Source of the DNA: Acidobacteriota bacterium
GTDB taxonomy: Bacteria > Acidobacteriota > Vicinamibacteria > Vicinamibacterales > UBA2999
Assembly (NCBI GenBank): GCA_018000455.1
Contig: JAGNJW010000003.1
Location: 1 to 64,000 of the forward strand
Direction: 5' to 3'
Length of the DNA: 64,000 nt
The notes under the pieces were generated by a model that saw only the letters and a program-made list of their open reading frames with translations, had not been told where the DNA came from and made no database searches. The translations under genes were made by a program, and so were the position numbers. Positions 1-6,499 of the stretch are shown piece by piece. How positions within the stretch are numbered: the stretch's first letter is position 1; each line of letters starts with the position of its first letter.

Positions 1-1
1 G

Positions 2-106
2 CGCACGCTCGATCAGCGCGGCCTCGATCCCGCGGATGTCTTCACGCCGCTACTGCAAGCCCGTCGAGCCATCGTCGCGCCGGCCTTACAAACACCGTCG
101 ACGTAG
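2..106 (+). CDS. C-terminal end of an unidentified protein (cut by window edge)
   Basis: An open frame enters from the left edge and ends at TAG 104-106, giving about 34 residues. The peptide is rich in Arg, Leu and Ala and shows no motif I recognise. It could be the tail of a real upstream gene, but in DNA this GC-rich a short open frame can occur by chance. The decayed hydrolase gene begins only 25 bases after the stop. Confidence 0.3.
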   Translation, partial: RTLDQRGLDPADVFTPLLQARRAIVAPALQTPST

Positions 107-131
107 ACTGACCCGCTAAACAAAGACCTCG

Positions 132-1508
132 GTGATTGCCGACCTCGAGAAGGTGCCCGTGAACGCAGCGGGGAAGGTGGAGTTCTCGGCCGACGTCTAC
201 ATCCTGCGTCCGCTGGATGGCGCCAAGTCGAACGGTGTGGCCCTGGTGGACGTGTTGAACCGCGGCCGCAAGACCGTGCTGACCGGCTTCAACCGTGGCG
301 GCGCCAGCGCGGCAACCAGGTCACGCTCACCGGCGGCTTCGAAAAGGGCCGCACCTACGAACTGCTGTATCGCCCCACGGAGTGGCCTATCTCGGGACTC
401 GGCCTGGCCGCCTATCGTGACCTGACGGCCTGGGTGAAGCACGCGCCAGACGCCCCGGCGCACGCCGAGAAGGCCATTGGCTTCGGCTCGTCGCAGAGCG
501 GACGCTTCTTGCGCACGTTCTTCTACTACGGCTTCAACGCCGACGAGCAGGGCCGTCAGGTGCTCGACGGCGCCATGGTGCACATTGCCGGCGCGGCCCG
601 CCTGAGCATCAACGAGCGCGGCGCCCAGCCGACGGCGCTGTCGATGTACAGCGCCACGCAGTTCCCGTTTGCCACCACGGTGGAGCGCGACCCCATCACC
701 GGCCGGCGCGAAGGCCTGTTCGAGAACCCACGGGCGAGCACCACGCAGCCGAAGGTGATGTACACCAACACGTCGGTGGAGTACTGGGGCGGCGGGCGCG
801 GCGGCGCTCCTACACACCAGTGCCGACGGCAAGCGCGACCTCCAGCTTCCGCCGAATGTGCGCGCCTACTTCCTGACCGGGGCGCAGCACGGCCCGGCGC
901 CCTTCCCCGTACCGGCCGGCGGCATCGGGCAGCAACCCGCCAACCCGCTGGAATACTGGTGGACGATGCGCGCGCTGCTCGTGGCCATGACCGACTGGGT
1001 GAGGAAGGGCATCGAGCCGCCCGCGACGCAAGTGCCGACACTGTCCGACGGCACGCTCGTGCCCATCGCCAAGCTGAAGTGGCCGCAGATTCCGGGCCTG
1101 CCGAGTCCGGCCATCATGCAGGGGCCGCGCGACGACGGCAAGGACCTGCCGTTCCTGGTGCCGCAGGTGGATGCCGATGGCAATGAGCTGGCGGGGATTC
1201 GCACGGCGGAACAGCGCGTGCCGATGGCGACGTACACGGGATGGAACTTCCGCAGCCAGGCGATCGGCGGGACAAATCAACTCGTGAGTCTGTTGGGCAC
1301 GGCCGTGCCGCTTGCGAGAACCAAGGCCGAGCGCGAGAAGGCCGGCGACCCGCGCCTGTCGCTTGAGGAGCGCTACTTGTCGCGGGAGGTGTATCTGGCG
1401 AAGGCGTCGGCGGCGGCGGATGCGCTCGTCAAGGGCCGCTATCTGCTGGCGGGGGATGTGCCGGAGGCGATGGCGAGGATCGAAGCACAGTGGACGCATG
1501 AGCCGTGA
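132..1508 (+). pseudogene. Decayed alpha/beta-hydrolase-domain protein (Abhydrolase_10-like)
   Basis: Three blocks of one protein family lie in order but in different frames. Block 1 (from GTG 132 to about 300) carries the ADFYILRP-like N-terminal region, ending at FNRGG. Block 2 (about 310-800, shifted frame) carries GGFEKGRTYELLY and the nucleophile region GFGSSQSGRFLR. Block 3 (about 803-1508, original frame) carries ALLHTSADGK, TGAQHGPAPFP and the C-terminus. Intact relatives are secreted proteins of roughly 450-650 residues. Here the signal peptide is missing (in-frame TAA at 117-119), about 100 residues seem to be lost between blocks 1 and 2, and a net one-base shift separates blocks 2 and 3 near 795-805. 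The family assignment is from remembered conserved motifs. Real pseudogene or assembly error cannot be told apart here. Confidence 0.75.
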
Positions 1509-1692
1509 CGCCGTCGTCCGAGCTGATGACATGGGCCCGTCCGTCGCCGCATCGCGTGTCTGAGTAGGTTCTGCCACTCGTCACAGGCAGGTCTTGGCGG
1601 ATTCCGTGCTACGGAGCCCCAAAAACCGCTGATTCGCGCGGAATCTCGAGCGGCAAGCAGCTCGCATTGTTCCTTGTTGCAGTGGCCGGATG

Positions 1693-1698
1693 TAGACT
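1693..1698 (+). promoter_or_regulatory. -10-like hexamer, possibly leaderless
   Basis: TAGACT ends exactly 6 nt before the GTG start at 1705, and there is no Shine-Dalgarno sequence. A transcript starting about 7 nt after the hexamer would begin at the start codon. No convincing -35 is visible. Confidence 0.4.
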
Positions 1699-1704
1699 CC
1701 ATCC

Positions 1705-2961
1705 GTGGCCGGCACGCTGCATCGCATCCTGCGCCCGCTCATCCTGGCAGGTGCTCTCGCGTTCGTCCCGGTGGCCGCGCTTGCACAGAAGGTGCTCGTG
1801 AGCCAGGGAGACCTGCGGCTCTACGATCTGGAATCAGGAAGATTCGAGTGGAGCCAGCCTGGCCCTCAGGCACCGTGGACGGGGGCCGTCATCACGGCGG
1901 ACGGGCGCTACGCCGTTTCCACCTCGTTTGCCGCGGCGACTCCCGCGGTTCGGATCGTCGACCTCGCGGTCGGCTCATCGGTCGACGTCCCGTTGTCGTT
2001 CGATCCTCGCATCGCCCATCCTCGGGCCACGGCGGTCTTCGGACTCACCGGCGGGCCCCTCTCGTTCGGGTCGATGACCCGAGGCACGCTGGCCAGGCTC
2101 GACCCGGGCGGCCTGACGACCTATGGTGGTTGTGCCGCCGGCACCGTCACACGCGTTGACCTCTCGGGCGATGGCCGAGCCCTGTTCGCGCTCTGCGAAT
2201 CTGGCGACCTGGCGGTACTCGACGCCGATTCCGGCGCGGTCTTGCGCACGCTGCCGCTCGGCCAGGGCGTGACGTTCGCCGCGAGCTTCGATGGCACCGC
2301 GCTCGTCGCGGCGCGCCCGGCGGGCATTGAACTTCTGGACGCGACGACGGGCGCTGTCCTTGGCAGCACGGTCGTGCCAGGGCCCGTCGGCTGCCTTCCT
2401 GCCATGGGTCAGCGATCGCGCGACAGGACGACTCTGGTGGTCACGTGCCAGTTCATCGCCGCGCCGTCGGTGTCGTGGTCGAGCCACGTGCTCCAGGCGC
2501 CAGCGCTCACGTGGGGAGCCGCGCTGGGGCTCGAACGATCCGTGGTGAGCCTGAGTCCCGACAACCGGATGGCGTTCTCCACCTACGTCCATCGCACCGG
2601 CGTCTATGGGAACGTGCAGATTCACGATCTGGCCTCTGGCTCGGTCACGATCTCGGTGCCGATGATCGCGGGCATTCAAGTCAGCTACGCCCCACTTGCC
2701 CCGACCGCGAGTGCCACCGTCAGTCTCGGCCAGGTGGATGTGACATGGACGCTTCCGCCCGCCTCGCCCGCGGTGACCGGCTACCTCGTCGAGGTGGGCA
2801 GCGCCCCGGGCCTGTCGGACGTGGGCACCGCGGCGACCGGCATCCGGGCAACGCTCACGGTGCCGTCGGCCCCGGCCGGCCGCTACTACGTACGCGTGCG
2901 GGCCGAAAACGTCTCGGGCCGAAGCGCACCGTCTGACGAGATCGTCGTCGACGTGCCATAG
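1705..2961 (+). CDS. Secreted beta-propeller-like protein with C-terminal fibronectin type III domain
   Basis: The 418-residue protein starts at GTG. A Sec signal peptide covers about residues 1-27, with the hydrophobic core LILAGALAF and a likely cut after ALAQ. Residues 30-325 contain repeated short strands of the kind found in WD40/YVTN propellers (SQGDLRLYDL, DLAVLDADSG, GIELLDATTG). Residues about 332-418 form an FN3 domain (VDVTWTLPP, YLVEVGSAPG, GRYYVRVRAENVSG). The protein should act outside the cytoplasm, perhaps in binding; no catalytic motif is seen. It converges with the metallophosphatase gene 21 bases downstream. A specific role cannot be named. Confidence 0.75.
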   Translation: MAGTLHRILRPLILAGALAFVPVAALAQKVLVSQGDLRLYDLESGRFEWSQPGPQAPWTGAVITADGRYAVSTSFAAATPAVRIVDLAVGSSVDVPLSFDPRIAHPRATAVFGLTGGPLSFGSMTRGTLARLDPGGLTTYGGCAAGTVTRVDLSGDGRALFALCESGDLAVLDADSGAVLRTLPLGQGVTFAASFDGTALVAARPAGIELLDATTGAVLGSTVVPGPVGCLPAMGQRSRDRTTLVVTCQFIAAPSVSWSSHVLQAPALTWGAALGLERSVVSLSPDNRMAFSTYVHRTGVYGNVQIHDLASGSVTISVPMIAGIQVSYAPLAPTASATVSLGQVDVTWTLPPASPAVTGYLVEVGSAPGLSDVGTAATGIRATLTVPSAPAGRYYVRVRAENVSGRSAPSDEIVVDVP

Positions 2962-2982
2962 CTGATAGGCGATCCTGCGATC

Positions 2983-4152
2983 TCAGCGCGGGTCGAGGGG
3001 CAGGAACTCGCCCTCACCGATCGCGCCGTTGCGCACGCTGTAGAGCGTGACGCCAGAGATGGCGGCCACGACACCGTTACTGCCGCCGACGATGGCCGCC
3101 GCTTGCTCGAATCTCGTAACCAGCGGCGAGCCGAATCGCACCGACTCGCGCAGGTGGATGTGACCGCCGAGGGCCAGCGGCCACGGGTGCGGCGCGATGG
3201 CGACGGCCACTTCGTTCAGATTCGAGACCACGTGCCGGAACACGGTGCGGCCGTCCACGCGCAGGGTGGTCGGCGCGGCGCCGGCGTCGGTGTAGCCCTT
3301 CACGGCCTCCGACGCACTCGCAAACGGGATGTGGTCGAACGTCACGACCGGCATCGCACGCGGAATCGCTGCGAGATCGGCGCCGAGCCACGCCAGCTGC
3401 GCGGCGTCGACGTGCCCGTAGTACCACAGGTCGGCGATGTCCACCGTGTCGAGCCCCACGAAGTGGATGCCGCCGCGGGTGAACGAGTAGTAGTTCGGGC
3501 CGAGGCGCGCGCGGTACATGCCCTTGCCGTACAGGGGGTGCTTCGGGCTGACCAGCGACAGATGACGCTCGATGCCGAAGTTCTCGTGGTTGCCGGGCAC
3601 GCTCCACACCGGCACGGGGAAGCGCGCGATCTCGGCCTCGTACATCGCATAGTACCCAGCCGCCTCTGCCTCGCCCACGCGCAACGCGTCTTTCACGAGG
3701 TCGCCCGTCATCAGGACGAAGTCTGGCCGTCGCGCCTCGGCAATCGCACCTACCGCACGCAGCCGCGCCACGCTCTCGGCACTCGTATGCGGATCGGAGC
3801 CGTGGAGGAACGTGAATGTCGGCGGCGTGGACGCCCGCGTCAGTCCGAACGCCAGGCCGCGCCCCGCCGGCGCCCAGAACGACGTCGTCGTGCGATGATT
3901 GTCGGGCAGCGACACGAATGCCACGCCGGTGCCAGCCGACGTCAACTGGAACGCCCCTTCGATTCCAGTGACGACAACGTCGCGCTGGTTCGACACCACC
4001 ACGCCGGCCATGCCGGGTTCACCGGCGTCGCGCCTGCCGTTCGCGTTGGCGTCGAGGTAGACCACGCCGTCGACCGCCGGCGCCTGTGCCGTCGGGGCGG
4101 CCAGCGCCACGACACACAGGACGAGCAGGGCGACGCGTCGGAGGATGTCCAT
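2983..4152 (-). CDS. Exported calcineurin-like metallophosphoesterase
   Basis: The 389-residue protein has a signal peptide (about residues 1-24). An N-terminal beta-sandwich resembling MetallophosN follows (DANANGRRDAGEPGMAGV, residues 34-51), and then a calcineurin-like phosphoesterase domain. Metal-binding motifs are visible in order: D-x-H in HGSDPH (117-122), GD in MTGDLVKD (148-155), GNHE in VPGNHENF, a His in TFDHIP, and GHxH in LGGHIHL. The C-terminal part matches the MetallophosC arrangement. It should hydrolyse phosphoesters in the periplasm with two metal ions; the substrate is unknown. It is divergent from the SDR gene, with 113 bases between them. Confidence 0.85.
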   Translation of the reverse strand: MDILRRVALLVLCVVALAAPTAQAPAVDGVVYLDANANGRRDAGEPGMAGVVVSNQRDVVVTGIEGAFQLTSAGTGVAFVSLPDNHRTTTSFWAPAGRGLAFGLTRASTPPTFTFLHGSDPHTSAESVARLRAVGAIAEARRPDFVLMTGDLVKDALRVGEAEAAGYYAMYEAEIARFPVPVWSVPGNHENFGIERHLSLVSPKHPLYGKGMYRARLGPNYYSFTRGGIHFVGLDTVDIADLWYYGHVDAAQLAWLGADLAAIPRAMPVVTFDHIPFASASEAVKGYTDAGAAPTTLRVDGRTVFRHVVSNLNEVAVAIAPHPWPLALGGHIHLRESVRFGSPLVTRFEQAAAIVGGSNGVVAAISGVTLYSVRNGAIGEGEFLPLDPR

Positions 4153-4265
4153 GGATCACTGCGGCCGGGCAGACGCCGCGGACCCTACGATGGCACGGGT
4201 CGGCGGCGGTCGCAATCGCCACCCGGGGGCTGGGCGGGAGGTAGACTCCACTCGAGAGTCCACTC

Positions 4266-5156
4266 ATGATCACACCAGCCTTCGTGCTCGCCGCCCTGTC
4301 GCTTGGCCTCGCCACCGTCTGGGCACAGCCCGGCACGGGTGCCACGCCTTCAAAACCCACGGCCTCGCAGCGCATCGCGCTCGTCACCGGCTCCACCGAC
4401 GGACTGGGACGCGAGGTGGCACGCCGCCTCGCCGCCGAAGGCGCGCACGTCATCATCCACGGCCGCAATATCGAGCGTGGCAGGGCGGTCGTGGATGAGA
4501 TCACCGCCAGCGGCAAAGGGTCAGCCCGCTTCTATCGGGCCGACTTCGCATCGCTCGCCGAAGTGCGCCGTCTGGCCGACGAGATCGTTCGCGACTACGG
4601 CCGGCTCGATCTGCTCGTGAACAACGCCGGGATCATCGCGCAGGCGCGGCAGGTCAGCCAAGACGGTCACGAGCTGACCTTCGCCGTGAACTATCTCTCT
4701 GGCTACTTGCTCACCTACAGGCTGCTGCCCTTGCTCGAGAAGGGCCGCTCGCCGCGCGTCGTCAACGTGTCGTCGCTCGCCGCCTCGCCCATCGACTTCG
4801 CCGACGTGATGCTCGAGCGCGGCTACAGCTCCAACCGGGCCTACGGCCAGAGCAAGCTCGCGCAGGTGATGTTCACGATCGATCTAGCCGAGGAATTGAA
4901 GGGCAAGGGCATCGTGGTGCAGGCGCTGCATCCGGCCACCTACATGAACACCACCATGGTCACGTCGTCGGGCGGCACGCCACGGAGCACCGTGGATGAG
5001 GGCGCCGCAGCCGTCATGAATGCCATCGCGACAAGCGCGGCGAGCGGCAGCTACTTCGTGGGCCAGAAGGTGGGGACGCCGCACCGCCAGGCGGCCGACG
5101 CCGGCGCCAGGCGCCAGCTGCGCGAAGTGAGCCGCCAGCTGACGGGAATGCCGTAG
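4266..5156 (+). CDS. SDR-family oxidoreductase with N-terminal signal peptide
   Basis: This 296-residue short-chain dehydrogenase has a cofactor motif TGSTDGLG (near 40-47), NNAG (near 120), a catalytic Ser in VNVSSLA and the YGQSK (YxxxK) active site. It resembles the retinol-dehydrogenase-like SDR group and ends with LREVSRQLTG, typical of that group. Unusually, residues 1-21 form a clean Sec signal (FVLAALSLGLATVWAQ). A soluble NAD(P) enzyme in the periplasm would need a cofactor source, so the signal may instead be a membrane anchor. A -10-like TAGACT lies at 4242-4247. The gene's last codons form one arm of an imperfect inverted repeat. Confidence 0.85.
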   Translation: MITPAFVLAALSLGLATVWAQPGTGATPSKPTASQRIALVTGSTDGLGREVARRLAAEGAHVIIHGRNIERGRAVVDEITASGKGSARFYRADFASLAEVRRLADEIVRDYGRLDLLVNNAGIIAQARQVSQDGHELTFAVNYLSGYLLTYRLLPLLEKGRSPRVVNVSSLAASPIDFADVMLERGYSSNRAYGQSKLAQVMFTIDLAEELKGKGIVVQALHPATYMNTTMVTSSGGTPRSTVDEGAAAVMNAIATSAASGSYFVGQKVGTPHRQAADAGARRQLREVSRQLTGMP

Positions 5157-5225
5157 CGCCCCACGCGCGCCGCTTCGACCGCGTCGAGGGTCACGCGTAG
5201 GCGCTGCGGCATTCCGGCCAGCTGA
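5135..5225. repeat. Imperfect inverted repeat (fold-back) over the SDR stop codon
   Basis: Bases 5145-5160 and 5200-5215 are inverted copies matching at 15 of 16 positions. A weaker match continues outward through CAGCTG. The arms are separated by 39 bases. The left arm codes for the SDR C-terminus (QLTGMP). Read on the minus strand, the right arm gives a similar peptide (RELLHQLAGMP). It may be a terminator-like structure or the remnant of an inverted duplication. Confidence 0.55.
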
Positions 5226-5260
5226 TGCAGCAGCTCACGTAGCCTCGGCCGCCTCAGTCC

Positions 5261-5701
5261 TCAGTGCACCACGCGGTGCGGCACCAGCGCCTTGACTGCT
5301 TCGTAGACCGCGTCCGGTGACGCGTCCGCCAACGCCAGCACGGTGTCGGGATGGGCCGCCGGCGCCGTGGCGGCGCGGCACACGGCCTGGCGCAGCAGGC
5401 GCTTGTCGCGTTCGGCGGCCATCCAGCCGGCCGTCACGAAGCCAATCCAGAAGAAGGCCAGAGCTTCAGAGGTCGTCGTCCTGCCGATCATCCAGGCCGT
5501 GGCGGCAGCGGTGGCGGCGGCAATCGTGGCGGCCGTCCCGATGGCGCCCAGCCGCCCCATCAAGGCGGCCCGTCCGGTGCCCGGTCCGAGCCGCGAGAGG
5601 GCCAGCCGCGGGCCACGCTGACGCGCCAGCCAGGCGCTGACGGCGCCTCCCGCCCCGCCGAGGCAGGCCACCCAGATCCACGTCGAGACGGTCAGATTCA
5701 T
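5261..5701 (-). CDS. Small membrane protein of unknown function
   Basis: The 146-residue protein begins at ATG 5701. Residues 7-25 are hydrophobic (WIWVACLGGAGGAVSAWLA). Two more likely membrane helices span about 50-70 and 76-92 (AATIAAATAAATAWMIG, ALAFFWIGFVTAGWM). The C-terminal 45 residues are hydrophilic and probably cytoplasmic. I recognise no family. It is divergent from the sigma-factor gene and could share its control region, but nothing ties it to that system functionally. Confidence 0.6.
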   Translation of the reverse strand: MNLTVSTWIWVACLGGAGGAVSAWLARQRGPRLALSRLGPGTGRAALMGRLGAIGTAATIAAATAAATAWMIGRTTTSEALAFFWIGFVTAGWMAAERDKRLLRQAVCRAATAPAAHPDTVLALADASPDAVYEAVKALVPHRVVH

Positions 5702-5777
5702 GCAACTCGGTCCCCGTTTGCCGCCCGCGCCTGCCGCGCCGGCCGTGCCGGCATCCAGCCTTTGGTCACTACTACCA

Positions 5778-5806
5778 GGAATAACGCCGAGACGTCCCGA
5801 TTCGTA
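5778..5806 (+). promoter_or_regulatory. Candidate ECF-type promoter for the sigma/kinase operon
   Basis: GGAATAAC (5778-5785), a 17-base spacer and CGTA (5803-5806) resemble the GGAAC / CGT pattern recognised by many ECF sigma factors. It lies about 90 bases upstream of the sigma gene, which fits autoregulation. This is inferred from the pattern only. Confidence 0.35.
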
Positions 5807-5896
5807 CGGGCGAGACCCGGCGAGGGGCTTGCGCCCGCCGACTTACCGGGGCAGAATCCACGAGCGCGGATCTGCACGAAACGTATTCAGCCAGTC

Positions 5897-6499
5897 ATGG
5901 AACGGCATCCCTCCAGCGCACTACCGGGCGGCCCGCTGTCGAACCCGCCATCCGGGGAACTGTTGAACCGCGCGCGCGCCGGTGACGAGCGCGCGCTCGA
6001 CCGGCTGTTCGCCCGTTACGTGCCCCGCCTGCACCGCTGGGCCCACCGCCGCGTCCCGGTGTGGGCGAGAAGCGCCGCCGACACCGCCGACTACGTGCAG
6101 GAAACCGTGCTGCACACGCTGCGACACCTCGGTACGTTCGAACCGCAACGCGAAGGCGCGTTGCTCGGCTACCTCCGCCGTTCGCTCGTCAACCGCATGC
6201 GGGATCAGTTTCGCCATGCGGCACGCCATCCCGCCCCCGGCGAACTCAACGAGGGGATCGAAGACGGCGGCCGGTCGCCGCTCGATCAGGCCATTGGCGA
6301 GGAAGACCGCCAGCGCTACGAGGATGGTTTGAAGCGCCTGCGCAGCGCCGATCGCCGGGCGATCGTCGCCAGCATCGAGTTGGGGTACAGCTACGAGCAG
6401 ATTGCCCTGGTGCTCAACAAGCCATCCGCCGAGGCCGCGCGAGTGGCCGTGCGCCGGGCCTTGGTGCGACTCGGTGAGGAAATGAACCGTGGGTCGTAG
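5897..6499 (+). CDS. ECF-like RNA polymerase sigma factor
   Basis: The 200-residue protein starts at ATG 5897. Region 2 covers about residues 22-85 (RARAGDERALDRLFARYVPRL, then DYVQETVLHTLRHL, the core-binding helix). Region 4 covers about 140-197 (LRSADRRAIVASIELGYSYEQIA, a helix-turn-helix). The spacing fits a group IV sigma factor with only sigma-2 and sigma-4. Its stop overlaps the kinase start by 11 bases, so the two are translationally coupled. In several ECF groups of Acidobacteria and Planctomycetes the sigma factor is controlled by a co-encoded Ser/Thr kinase; the overlap suggests that arrangement here. No anti-sigma gene is seen. Confidence 0.88.
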   Translation: MERHPSSALPGGPLSNPPSGELLNRARAGDERALDRLFARYVPRLHRWAHRRVPVWARSAADTADYVQETVLHTLRHLGTFEPQREGALLGYLRRSLVNRMRDQFRHAARHPAPGELNEGIEDGGRSPLDQAIGEEDRQRYEDGLKRLRSADRRAIVASIELGYSYEQIALVLNKPSAEAARVAVRRALVRLGEEMNRGS

